NCBI RefSeq assembly: GCF_009762325.1
Contig: NZ_CP034348.1
Span: forward strand, 1,680,501-1,744,500
Length of the DNA stretch: 64,000 nt
Source: Roseovarius faecimaris
GTDB lineage: Bacteria; Pseudomonadota; Alphaproteobacteria; Rhodobacterales; Rhodobacteraceae
Direction of reading: 5' to 3'
In this document: positions 54,827 through 63,970 of the stretch, piece after piece
How positions within the stretch are numbered: the stretch's first letter is position 1
Layout of the letters: each line of letters begins with the position of its first letter
The notes under the pieces: model-generated
What the model saw: the letters and a program-made list of their open reading frames with translations, nothing else
Told to the model about the DNA's origin: nothing
The model's database searches: none
Position numbers and translations under genes: made by a program

Positions 54827-56353
54827 ATGAGTGCGCAAACAGACCCGCGCCCGCGCCGGTCGGGCCGCAAGGAGCGGCTTGCCAAACGTGCGGCACCGCC
54901 ATCGGTGAACCCCGCGCCGCCGGGTCAGCGGGGTGGGCAATATCGCCCCATGAGCGAGGCAGATTGCGCCAAGATCTATGCGATGGCGTTGCGGCTGCTT
55001 GACAAGCTTGGCATGGGCGAGGTGCCGCAGCGCTTGTGGGATGTGCTGATACAGGCGGGCGCGCGGGACCTGGGCAACGGGCGCATCGGGCTGCCAAAGG
55101 CGCTGGTAGAGGCGAGCATTGCCACCGCGCCCAAGCAGTTCACCTTTCATGGCCGCGATCCGGCGCGGTCGATCGAGGTGGGCGGGGAGGCGGTGCATTT
55201 CGGCACCGGGGGGGCGGCTGTGCAGACGCTCGATCTGGATACCGGCCTTTACCGATCCTCGACGCTGTCGGACCTGCATGATTTCACCCGGCTTCAGGAC
55301 ACGCTGACCAATGTCAGCTGGTTCACGCGCTGTTGCATCGCCACGGATGTGCAAGAGCCGTTCGATCTGGATGTGAACACGGCATTCGCGCTTCTGAAAA
55401 ACACCACCAAGCCTGTCGCCACGGCCTTCACGCTGCCCGAGCATGTGGCGCCACTGGTGGAGATGTTTGACATTGCCGCCGGGGGGCCGGGCGAGTTTGC
55501 CAGACGCCCCTTTGTGAAGGCGCATATCAGCCCGGTCATCTCGCCCATGCGGTTCGGCGAGGATGCGGTGGATGTGACCTTTGAGTGCCTGAAACACAAT
55601 ATCCCTGTGTCCTGCATTACCGCTGCACAGGCCGGAGCGACGGCCCCTGCGACGATGGCCGGGTTCCTGGCGCAATCGCTGGCCGAAACGCTGGCGAGCC
55701 TTGTGATGGTCAATGTGATCAAGCCGGGGCACCCGATGGTGTTTTCCAACTGGCCGCTGGTGATTGATCTGCGCACCGGGGCCTTCGCGGGCGGCGGAGG
55801 AGAGACGGTACTGCTCAACGCCGCCTCGGCGCAGCTTTCCAACTGGCTGGGCCTGCCGTCAGGGGTTGCCGCATCAATGGCGGATGCCAAGGCAATCGAT
55901 GCGCAATATGGCGTGGAAAAAGGCATGACAAGCCTCGCCGCCGCTCTCGCGGGGGGCAATCTCATCTATGAAAGCTCGGGCATGACCGCGTCGCTTCTGG
56001 GGGCCAGTTTCGAAGCGTTCATTCTGGACGACGAAATGCACGGCCAGACCTATCGCGTGCTGCGCGGGGTCGAGGTGAGCGAGGAAAACATGGGCTTTGA
56101 CGCGATTTGCGAGGCGGTGCTGGGGGAGGGGCATTTTCTGGGCGGGGCCCAGACCATGGCGGCGATGGAACGCGATTACGTCTATCCGGGGCTGGCGGAC
56201 CGGGAGACCCCGAAAGCCTGGGCCGAGGGCGGCGCGCGCGAGGCCTGGGACAGGGCCAATGCCAAGGCCCGGGAGGTGCTGTCCGGACATCACCCCAATT
56301 ACCTGACACCAGATCAGGAGGCGGCTATCCGGGCGCGTTTCGACATTCTCTGA
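54827..56353 (+). CDS. second MttB-family methyltransferase without pyrrolysine
   Basis: The 508-residue protein is also a full-length MttB-family member lacking an in-frame amber codon. Features include LDTGLYRSSTLSDLHDF, ISPVISPMRFGEDAVDVTFEC and GLPSGVAASMADAKAIDAQYGVEKG. It differs substantially from the first copy, so the two may handle different amines. The ATG at 54827 follows GGGAGG with a 5-nt spacer; an ATG three bases upstream is closer to the site. Confidence 0.82.
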   Translation: MSAQTDPRPRRSGRKERLAKRAAPPSVNPAPPGQRGGQYRPMSEADCAKIYAMALRLLDKLGMGEVPQRLWDVLIQAGARDLGNGRIGLPKALVEASIATAPKQFTFHGRDPARSIEVGGEAVHFGTGGAAVQTLDLDTGLYRSSTLSDLHDFTRLQDTLTNVSWFTRCCIATDVQEPFDLDVNTAFALLKNTTKPVATAFTLPEHVAPLVEMFDIAAGGPGEFARRPFVKAHISPVISPMRFGEDAVDVTFECLKHNIPVSCITAAQAGATAPATMAGFLAQSLAETLASLVMVNVIKPGHPMVFSNWPLVIDLRTGAFAGGGGETVLLNAASAQLSNWLGLPSGVAASMADAKAIDAQYGVEKGMTSLAAALAGGNLIYESSGMTASLLGASFEAFILDDEMHGQTYRVLRGVEVSEENMGFDAICEAVLGEGHFLGGAQTMAAMERDYVYPGLADRETPKAWAEGGAREAWDRANAKAREVLSGHHPNYLTPDQEAAIRARFDIL

Positions 56354-56463
56354 GTCGCAGTCGACTCCGAAGCCGGATGCGCTCGCCACATGGCCCCGAT
56401 TTGCCGCTTCAGGCATCAACTGGTAGGTTGCCCTTATTGTCGAACGGTTGGGGGGCCGGATTG

Positions 56464-57243
56464 ATGCTTAAATTTGATAAGAAAACTACAGAGTTATTGG
56501 ATAATGCCTATCAGGGCGCGGATATTACCCGAAGACGGCAAGCCTCGTTTCATGCGCTTGATCCACGCCCCGGTGAAACGATTGTCGATGTTGGATGCGG
56601 GAACGGACTTCTGACGGCCGAACTCGCGCGCGCGGTCGGGCCGGAGGGCTGCGTGATCGGGGTCGACCCGAGTGAGGATATGGTTGCGGCTGGCAAGGAT
56701 CGCTGCCGCGACTATGAATGCGTGGAGTTCCGCAACGGGGTCGCGGATCATCTTCCCGTGGCCGATAGCAGTGCTGACAAGGCCGTCTCCGTCCAGGTCT
56801 TTGAATATATCGACGATATTCCCGCGGCTCTTTCAGATGTGATGCGGTGCCTGAAACCCGGAGGGCGGCTGGTTGTCGGCGACCTGCATTTTGGCAGCTT
56901 CATCTGGGCCAGCGACGATCCAAAGCGCATGGCGGAGATCAAGGCGTCATGGGACAAGCATTTTGTAAGCGGGACTGTGCCCGAGCAGCTTCCCAGCCTG
57001 CTCAGTTCCGAGGGGCATATCATCGAAGCGATCGTGCCGATTACCCTGGTTGATCACGTGTTGAAACCGGATGGCATCGCAATCATGATGATGCACCTGA
57101 TGAAGCAATTCGCGATCGAGATGGAGCATGTGGAGCCCGAAGTCGCGCAGGCCTGGTTCGACGAACAACTCAGCCTGGCCGACGAGGGGCGTTTCTTTTT
57201 CTCGATAACGCATTTTGTCATTGTGGCCAGAAAGGTGGCCTGA
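56464..57243 (+). CDS. class I SAM-dependent methyltransferase
   Basis: The 259-residue protein has motif I VDVGCGNGLLTAEL, an acidic strand end in GVDPSEDM and a post-II segment LKPGGRLVVGDLHF typical of UbiE/Methyltransf_11-type enzymes. It follows the second MttB gene by about 110 bp on the same strand. Its substrate is unknown. Confidence 0.8.
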   Translation: MLKFDKKTTELLDNAYQGADITRRRQASFHALDPRPGETIVDVGCGNGLLTAELARAVGPEGCVIGVDPSEDMVAAGKDRCRDYECVEFRNGVADHLPVADSSADKAVSVQVFEYIDDIPAALSDVMRCLKPGGRLVVGDLHFGSFIWASDDPKRMAEIKASWDKHFVSGTVPEQLPSLLSSEGHIIEAIVPITLVDHVLKPDGIAIMMMHLMKQFAIEMEHVEPEVAQAWFDEQLSLADEGRFFFSITHFVIVARKVA

Positions 57244-57331
57244 GGCGGGCTCTGACAATCATAGTTGGTCGCCTGTGGATGTTGGCAGCGCGCCTGGCTG
57301 CGCTGTTCACTCGCCTCAGAGGATGCGAAGG

Positions 57332-58315
57332 TCATACAGAGGGCGGTTCTCTGGCGGGCAGCAGCGTGAACCCCGCCCGCAGCCAGGGCATGCGGGTGAC
57401 GGTCGGGTCGATCACGCGGGTCTGGATCAACTGCCGCAGCGTGCTGTCCACGGTTTCGAGCGCGCCGGACGGATGGGCTTCGCGGGTGAAAACGGACATG
57501 GTCCGGGCAAAGCCCTTGGCAGGGAAGGGGAGCAATGTCACCTGCCGCTGAAACCGCGCGGCACGGGCATAATTGGTGGGCGTGGTGATGGCCCAGCCGG
57601 CCCCCGCCGCCACCATGCTCATCATCGTCTGATTGCTTTCGAACTCATACGCATTTGGCAGAGTGACCCGCAGGCGGCGCAACTGGGCCTCGATCCTCTG
57701 GCCGATGATCTGGTCGCGGCTGTAGCGCAGCAACGGCAGGCCTGTCTGCCCGGCCAGGCAGGTTTCGGCGCTGAACGCCTCGGTGGCAGGCAGCGCGAGG
57801 ACGAACGGATCGCGCAAAAGCGGGGTTTCAGCCAGATCCTCCGCATCGAACTGGGGGCGCGCCGCGATCCCGATATCCACGTCCCCGCTCCGCACCAGCG
57901 CCAGAATCTCGTGGCTGGGCCGGGTGAGATGACGGAAGGCGCAGGCGGGCATGGACTGGCTCAGCACGCGGGCGAGGTCCGGCGCCACCTCGCTGTCGAA
58001 ATCCTCGATCATGGCGAGTGACAGCCGCCGCATCTGGGTCATGTCCGCTGCCATCGCCTCGGCCTCGGCGCGGTGCAGAAGCTGCATCGCCTCGTCCACA
58101 TAGCGCAGAACCACGGCACCGGTGGCGGTGACCCGCATTGGCCGACGGCTATGGTCGAAAAGCGGGGTGCCGAGCGCGCTTTCCAGCGTTTTGAGGTGGT
58201 GCGAGGCGGTGCTGAGCGACAACCCGGTTTCCGCGGCCGCCGCCTGCACAGAGCCATGCCGGGCAACCTGCTGAAAGACTTCGAGCCATTTCAGGCTAAG
58301 CTGGGATTTTCGCAT
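57332..58315 (-). CDS. LysR-family transcriptional regulator
   Basis: The 327-residue protein has the LysR winged helix (LKWLEVFQQVARHGSVQAAAAETGLSLSTASHHLKTLES) and a type 2 periplasmic-binding-like effector domain (MPACAFRHLTRPSHEILALV, GDVDIGIAARPQ). It converges on the methyltransferase gene, and its own target is not obvious from the arrangement. A regulator of the methylamine genes is possible. Confidence 0.88.
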   Translation of the reverse strand: MRKSQLSLKWLEVFQQVARHGSVQAAAAETGLSLSTASHHLKTLESALGTPLFDHSRRPMRVTATGAVVLRYVDEAMQLLHRAEAEAMAADMTQMRRLSLAMIEDFDSEVAPDLARVLSQSMPACAFRHLTRPSHEILALVRSGDVDIGIAARPQFDAEDLAETPLLRDPFVLALPATEAFSAETCLAGQTGLPLLRYSRDQIIGQRIEAQLRRLRVTLPNAYEFESNQTMMSMVAAGAGWAITTPTNYARAARFQRQVTLLPFPAKGFARTMSVFTREAHPSGALETVDSTLRQLIQTRVIDPTVTRMPWLRAGFTLLPAREPPSV

Positions 58316-58403
58316 GATCGGTCTCTGCGCTGCCGGTGTATCGGGGCGAGTCTAGGCGCAATCCGTCGGAACTCATATCCCAAAAAATCGAAAGTTCTGG
58401 CGC

Positions 58404-60938
58404 TCAGGCGGCCTTGCGCAGGCTGGTAAGCCGGTCCTGCGTGCTGTGCCAGAGCTGGGGCAGGTCTTTCAAAAGCGCATCTGCCTCTTGCGGGGCGCCG
58501 CCGCGCAGGCTGGCTTCGGCGGCGGAGAGATGCGCATGCAGCCGCCGTGCCCCGATGGTCGCTGCAAGGCCCGCAAGCTCATGCAGATGCGCGATCAGCT
58601 CGTCATCCGAGCGCGCGCTGACCCGGTCAAGCAAGGCTCGGCCCTGCGTGTCAAACCCGTCGAAAAGCGCGGTCAGCGCCTGCGGGCTGAGGCTGTTGTG
58701 GAGCTGTGCCAGAATCTGATCGTCAAGCCAGACAAGCTCGGGCGTTGCCTGCCGGACGGAATGCGGGCCAAGCGCCTGACTAAGCTCATCGCGCTGAAGC
58801 GGTTTGTGCAGCAGACCATCCAGACCCGCCTTGCGCACCTGCTCGGCACTGTCAGGGGTCACATGCGCCGTAAGCGCAAGGATACGCGCGGTGCTTGATG
58901 GGCCCTGACCGGCGCGGATACGCCGCGTGGCGGCCAACCCGTCAAGGACTGGCATGTTCACATCCATCAGGATCACATCGAACCTGTGTGTCTGCGTCTT
59001 ATCCACCGCATCCTGGCCGTTGACAGCCTCGGTGACCTTATGGCCATCACGGCTGAGCAATTCGGAGATCACCTGACGATTGATGTCGTTGTCTTCGACG
59101 ATCAGGATATCGAGTTGCTCGGGCAGAGGCGCGGCGTCGCGGGGCGCGGGGCTGGCGGATTGGTCCTGCACCGGGGGCAGGGGCAGGCGCACCCAGAACA
59201 GGCTGCCTTCACCGGGCTCGCTTTCGACGCCGATCTCACCGCCCAACAGCGACACAAGCGTGCGCACGATGCCCAGGCCAAGCCCCGCCCCATGCGCGTC
59301 ATGGGCATCCGGGGCATCAAGCCGCACGAAATCCTCGAAGATCGCCGCCTGATCGGCTTCGGGGATGCCGATGCCGGTATCACTCACCTGAAACTCGACG
59401 ATATCGCTCGGGCCTTTGTCATCCTCAAGGCGCACCGCGTCGATCCTGATTTCGCCCTGCCGGGTGAATTTCACCGCATTTGCCACCAGGTTGAGCAGAA
59501 CCTGATGCACTCTGTTGCGGTCACCGATGACAACGCCCATTGGTTCGGGCGTCAGGCTGAGGTGCATTTTTGTGCCGGACTTCTGCGCTTCGGGGGCCTG
59601 GCTGCGATAAAGCGTGTCGAGCATCGTATCGAGGTCGAACTGTTCGGCGGTGACGCTGAGCGCGCCCTGTTCGGCCTGGGCCACGTCAAGCGCATCGTTG
59701 ATCTGCTTGAGCAGAAGCTGCCCCGAGGAGCGCATGATGCGGGCGTATCCCGATTGCTCGTTGGACATGGGGGTGTCGTTCAGAAGTTCGAGCGCTCCGA
59801 GAATGCCAGTAAGAGGCGTGCGCATCTCATGGCTGACCATGCTGAGAAAGCGCGCCTTGGCCTGCTCGCCCGAGAGAGCCCGGTCACGGGCCGCCAATAG
59901 GGCGGCATGGTCGGCCATGCGCCGTGCGATGTTGCGAAGAAAACAGATCACCACTTCGTGCCCGCCGCGCAGAGCTTTGTCGGCCGAAAGTTCAACGGGA
60001 AACACCTCTCCCGAGGGGGTCTGGCCGACCACATTGGCGCAGAGGTTCGGGCCGTCCGCGCAGGAGGCCAGAAGCTTTTCACCGCTGACCGGATTAAATT
60101 CGCCGCCGGCGGACCGCCTCATCAGAATGTCCGAAATCTGGGGTGGTTCGTTCGGTTGTTTCCCGTCGAAGAACATCGCATTGGCCGCGCGATTGGTGTC
60201 GATGATACAGCCATCGCGACAGACCACCAGGATCGCATCCTGCGAGGTGTCGAGAATGGTCGAAAGGCGGCGCAGCACTTGCCGGTTTTCGATCGCGCGC
60301 TGTCGGTAGAGCCGGTAAAGCTGCCAGAGCAGAGCGGCCAGCGACATCAGCGCGATGAGCAGGATCAGGCTCAGCCCGGTCACCTGCAAGAGCTTGCTGG
60401 TAAGCTTCTGGCGCTCGCGTTCCTTGGCCCGCGCATCAGAGGCCACACCCGCGCGCACAAGCTCGCGGATCGGTTCTGACATGGTGCGCACCTGTTGGAT
60501 CATCGTTTCGCGCGCAGCGGCAAGATCGTCATCCGAGGCGCTGAGCAGAGGCTCGACCTCATCGATGGCATTGCTGAGTGCTGTCAGAGCGTCCCGCGCC
60601 TTCGGGTCGCTGAGAACGGCATGATAGACCGGACCGACGGCAATGGTGCCTCGGCGGCTGTAGAGCGCATCAAAGCGGCGGTTGAGCAGCGCCACCGTTG
60701 CCGGATCGTCCGGGTCGAGCGTCTGAAGCGCCGAAAGAAGTTTCAGCTGTTCCACCTCAAGCTGCGCCAGCGACCAGGAAACGTTGTCGCGGCTTGCGGT
60801 GGCGTAGTCATCGAGCTTGAAGAACACCTGCGTGGCCAGAAAGGCCGTCGCCAAAAGACACACCAGCGCCAGCGAGCTGAAAAAGGTCAGCTGCGCGCGG
60901 CGTCGGGTCAGTCGGCGTGTAAACGAAGCGAGGCCCAT
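58404..60938 (-). CDS. hybrid sensor histidine kinase with receiver and Hpt domains
   Basis: The 844-residue protein has two membrane spans (about 18-40 and 185-207) around a periplasmic sensor region, then a PAS-like domain (about 225-335). HisKA carries His370 in SMVSHEMRTPLTG. HATPase has DTGIGIPEAD and GAGLGLGIV. A receiver domain has Asp659 in VILMDVNMP, and the C-terminal Hpt has His786 in HLHELAGLAATIG. This TorS-like phosphorelay plan should pass phosphate onward, perhaps to the divergent LuxR-type response regulator. The stimulus is unknown. Confidence 0.9.
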   Translation of the reverse strand: MGLASFTRRLTRRRAQLTFFSSLALVCLLATAFLATQVFFKLDDYATASRDNVSWSLAQLEVEQLKLLSALQTLDPDDPATVALLNRRFDALYSRRGTIAVGPVYHAVLSDPKARDALTALSNAIDEVEPLLSASDDDLAAARETMIQQVRTMSEPIRELVRAGVASDARAKERERQKLTSKLLQVTGLSLILLIALMSLAALLWQLYRLYRQRAIENRQVLRRLSTILDTSQDAILVVCRDGCIIDTNRAANAMFFDGKQPNEPPQISDILMRRSAGGEFNPVSGEKLLASCADGPNLCANVVGQTPSGEVFPVELSADKALRGGHEVVICFLRNIARRMADHAALLAARDRALSGEQAKARFLSMVSHEMRTPLTGILGALELLNDTPMSNEQSGYARIMRSSGQLLLKQINDALDVAQAEQGALSVTAEQFDLDTMLDTLYRSQAPEAQKSGTKMHLSLTPEPMGVVIGDRNRVHQVLLNLVANAVKFTRQGEIRIDAVRLEDDKGPSDIVEFQVSDTGIGIPEADQAAIFEDFVRLDAPDAHDAHGAGLGLGIVRTLVSLLGGEIGVESEPGEGSLFWVRLPLPPVQDQSASPAPRDAAPLPEQLDILIVEDNDINRQVISELLSRDGHKVTEAVNGQDAVDKTQTHRFDVILMDVNMPVLDGLAATRRIRAGQGPSSTARILALTAHVTPDSAEQVRKAGLDGLLHKPLQRDELSQALGPHSVRQATPELVWLDDQILAQLHNSLSPQALTALFDGFDTQGRALLDRVSARSDDELIAHLHELAGLAATIGARRLHAHLSAAEASLRGGAPQEADALLKDLPQLWHSTQDRLTSLRKAA

Positions 60939-61131
60939 GACTCTGGCAATCGGCTCTTTGAGGTCAAGTCGAACAATCGCAATGTCCTAGCCTGAAAAGG
61001 CCGCCCGGTCCAGCCCGGAGCTTGGGCGCATTTTGATGGAGTGTCAGAAGAATGCGGGATATAATTGAACTTGCGCCATCACCGACCGCTCCGGCGCGCA
61101 GAAAAGAGGGCTTTCAGGACTGACCTATCCC

Positions 61132-61737
61132 ATGCAAACGCTTCTACTGGCAGACGACCATGACCTTGTTCGTGAGACATTGGCCGAGTATCTGCGACAG
61201 CAGGGCGGGTTCATCGTGATCTGTGCCCGGACCTTCGAAGAGGCGGTCGATCTCTATGCAAAGCACGATCATTTCGATCTGATCCTGCTCGATTATTCCA
61301 TGCCCGGCATGGATGCGTTGACCGGATTGGAACGCATGCGGGAACTGGCGGACTGTCCGGTGGCGCTTTTGTCGGGCACCGCGCCACGCGAAATCGCCCG
61401 GCGGGCACTCAAACGCGGGGCGGCGGGGTTCCTGCCCAAGACGTTGGCCCCCGTCGACATGGTCGCCGCGGTGCATGCCATGCTGGCAGGCGAGGTTTAT
61501 CTGCCGATCGACTTTCTTGCCGGACGGGGCGGAACGCCGATGATTGTCAGCCTGACACCGCGCGAAACGGATGTGCTGCAAGGGATCGTGGAAGGCAAGT
61601 CGAACAAGGAGATCGCCCGCGATCTCGACATTCAGGAGGTGACAGTCAAGCTCCACCTCAAGACCTTGTCGCGCAAGCTGGGGGCGCGCAACCGCACCCA
61701 TGCGGCCATGCTGGCGCGGGATCAGGGGCTCTGCTGA
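61132..61737 (+). CDS. NarL/LuxR-type response regulator
   Basis: The 201-residue protein has a receiver domain with Asp54 in ILLDYSMPGMDAL and a C-terminal LuxR helix-turn-helix (LTPRETDVLQGIVEGKSNKEIARDL, EVTVKLHLKTLSRKLGARNR). It is divergent from the hybrid kinase across a 193-bp gap and is its likely output partner. Confidence 0.9.
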   Translation: MQTLLLADDHDLVRETLAEYLRQQGGFIVICARTFEEAVDLYAKHDHFDLILLDYSMPGMDALTGLERMRELADCPVALLSGTAPREIARRALKRGAAGFLPKTLAPVDMVAAVHAMLAGEVYLPIDFLAGRGGTPMIVSLTPRETDVLQGIVEGKSNKEIARDLDIQEVTVKLHLKTLSRKLGARNRTHAAMLARDQGLC

Positions 61738-61803
61738 CGCTGGCCCTGTGCCGCCGCTCCGGACCGGCCGATTCCGGGTTTGACTTTCGCCGCGCCGCAC
61801 CTG

Positions 61804-63852
61804 ATGAAGTGCGTCAGGATGAGCGGATCACGGACATATCGGATTGAGGATTTCTTCGGCGCGCTGCTGCTGATCGCGGCTTTGTTCGCCCTTGGGCTTT
61901 TCAATTTCAAATCCGATGCGCCGCTGGTCGAAGCCGGGATCATCGCACAGGCCGACAGCATCGTAAGCAAAAGCGTGCATGGCATGCGGGTGAGCCTTGA
62001 TGGTCGGCACATCACGGTGCAGGGCCTGGCCGACAGCGAGTCCGAGAAAGCCGAGATCCTTGATGCGCTGCGTGGGATCGAAGGGCGCGGCCGGGTGCGC
62101 GCCCGGGTGACGGTGCTGGAACCGATGATCCCGTTCCGGTTTGTCGCCAGTCTAGGCCAGGATGGCGCGATGCGGTTGGAGGGGGCAACGCCGACAGAGG
62201 CGTTTCGCGCCGCGCTGAGCGAGGATCATGGCGCGGCGGCCGAGGCTCTGACGCTGGCCTCTGGCGCACCAGACACGGATTGGGCGCAGGTGGCATCGCG
62301 TGGCTTGCGGGCGCTGGAGGATCTGGCATCCGGCCGTCTTGAACTGGAGGATCGGGCGCTGCGCCTGACCGGGAAGGCGCTTACACCGGAGGTGGCCGCG
62401 CGGGCGGAGCTTCTGCTGGCCGATCTGCCAGAAAGCTATACGCTCACCATCGGGATCGACGCGCTTGACGATGGCACTCCGGTGCGGCTCACGGCGACGC
62501 GATCGGGTGGCGAGACGCGCGACATCACCGGCAAGCTTCCGGCAGAGATGGCGGTATCGGGGCTTGCGGGCGAACTCACCGCGTCGCCCTTGCCTCTGCC
62601 GTTCGATGGCTGGGATATGGCGGTCACGCAGGGGCTGGCGGCGCTGGAGGCTTTGCATAACGGGCATCTGGCGATCATCGGGTCCAACCTGACGCTCACC
62701 GGTGAGGCATGGTCCGACGCGGCGCACGCGGCGGCGGAAAAGGCGCTGGCGGGCTTGCCGGCAGAGATGATGATCTCCACCCGGATCATGTTGGCCGATA
62801 GTGGCGCGCCGTTCGGATTGTCCCTGACGCAGGATGAGGGCACGGTCCGCGCCGAAGGCAAGGTGCCGCAAAGCCTGGCGCCGGCGGTGCTGGCGGCGCT
62901 GACGGGCCGACCCATTCATGCCGAGGCCCTGGAGGTGGCGCGCATTTCCCCTGGCGACGATTGGTGGCAGGCGGCAAGCCTTGGTGCCGAGGCCATCGGA
63001 TGGATTGAAAGCGGTCAGATGACATTTGACGGAGAGGTGCTCCGGCTCGAAGGGCGGGTACAGGACCCGCCTGCGCTGCACCGTCTGGAGCAACGGCTTG
63101 AGGGCCTGCCCGGAACCGTGCAGCTCGATCTTCAGATTGCCCTGATCGACGATGGCAGCCCGATGCGGCTGGTTCTTGCCTATGACGGGTCAGGTGCGGT
63201 GTTGGACGGCAAGTTGCCCGAAGGCTGGCAGAGCAGTCAGGTGGCAGAGTGGCTGGGGGCGAAGGTGGCGGATGGCGATCTGGTGCATACGCCGAAACCC
63301 GGCCCGGCGCGCTGGCCAGAGGCGGCGGAAAGCGCCACGCGCACCTTGGCGCTCTTTGAACGCGGCCGGATGGCGTTGATCGGGACGCAGATCGCGTTTA
63401 CGGGCGTGGTCCGCAACCCTGCGCGAGAACGCGAGGTGCTTGCCGCGCTGGACGCCCTGCCGGAAGGGTACCAGACGCGCACCGAAATCCGCTTTCAGGA
63501 TGACGGGCGTCCGTTTGGTTTTGTGCTGCGCTTTGACGGAACGCGTGGAACACTCAGCGGCAAGGTGCCCTCCGATCTGGGCCCCGCGTCGCAATCCGCA
63601 ATCCTGGGCGCGCCGATTGCGGCGGAAGGGCTGGACTTTGCCGGTGTCCCGGCTGATGCCGATTGGTGGAGCGCCGCGCGCGCCGGGGTGAAGGCATTGG
63701 CCGAGCTGCGCTCAGGAGAGCTGCAGCTTGACGCGTATCAGATGGTCCTGACCGGGCGAAGTGCGTCGGCCGGTGCCGAGGCCGCGATCCGTGCGCGGCT
63801 GGCCCCGTTTCAGGAGGGGTTCAAGATCACCATCGAGATCGTGGCGGAGTAA
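61804..63852 (+). CDS. membrane-anchored protein of tandem ~115-residue repeats
   Basis: The protein (682 residues from the chosen ATG; an ATG at 61819 is also plausible) has one N-terminal membrane span (FFGALLLIAALFALGLFNF). Five full repeats and a final half follow, each about 115 residues. The shared pattern is a G-x-L/M-x-L start, LTG or LEG, LP near the middle, an Asp- and Gly-rich turn such as DDGTP, GK-L/V-P and a DW(W)-x-AA-type end. The repeats suggest BON- or OmpA-associated periplasmic domains, but no OmpA peptidoglycan domain is present. It probably projects into the periplasm. Function is unknown. Confidence 0.72.
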   Translation: MKCVRMSGSRTYRIEDFFGALLLIAALFALGLFNFKSDAPLVEAGIIAQADSIVSKSVHGMRVSLDGRHITVQGLADSESEKAEILDALRGIEGRGRVRARVTVLEPMIPFRFVASLGQDGAMRLEGATPTEAFRAALSEDHGAAAEALTLASGAPDTDWAQVASRGLRALEDLASGRLELEDRALRLTGKALTPEVAARAELLLADLPESYTLTIGIDALDDGTPVRLTATRSGGETRDITGKLPAEMAVSGLAGELTASPLPLPFDGWDMAVTQGLAALEALHNGHLAIIGSNLTLTGEAWSDAAHAAAEKALAGLPAEMMISTRIMLADSGAPFGLSLTQDEGTVRAEGKVPQSLAPAVLAALTGRPIHAEALEVARISPGDDWWQAASLGAEAIGWIESGQMTFDGEVLRLEGRVQDPPALHRLEQRLEGLPGTVQLDLQIALIDDGSPMRLVLAYDGSGAVLDGKLPEGWQSSQVAEWLGAKVADGDLVHTPKPGPARWPEAAESATRTLALFERGRMALIGTQIAFTGVVRNPAREREVLAALDALPEGYQTRTEIRFQDDGRPFGFVLRFDGTRGTLSGKVPSDLGPASQSAILGAPIAAEGLDFAGVPADADWWSAARAGVKALAELRSGELQLDAYQMVLTGRSASAGAEAAIRARLAPFQEGFKITIEIVAE

Positions 63853-63921
63853 ATCAGACGCATCCTTGGCCTGTGTCGGGCAAGTCCGAGGCCTTAAAAA
63901 AAGGGCAATCAGAAACGAAAA

Positions 63922-63948
63922 ACCCCCGATGCGCAGGGCACCGGGGGC
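63922..63948 (-). terminator. terminator of the truncated right-edge gene
   Basis: CCCCCG (63923-63928) and CGGGGG (63942-63947) form a stem. On the minus strand it is followed by GTTTTTCG, a T-run typical of intrinsic terminators. It serves the gene that enters from the right edge. Confidence 0.7.
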
Positions 63949-63970
63949 GTTTGTGTGACTGGTCCGAGGA

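Noticed and set aside
50700..56353. Possible pyrrolysine (in-frame UAG) in the MttB-family genes
   Set aside because: Both genes read through to full family length without an amber codon, and no pyl genes are seen.
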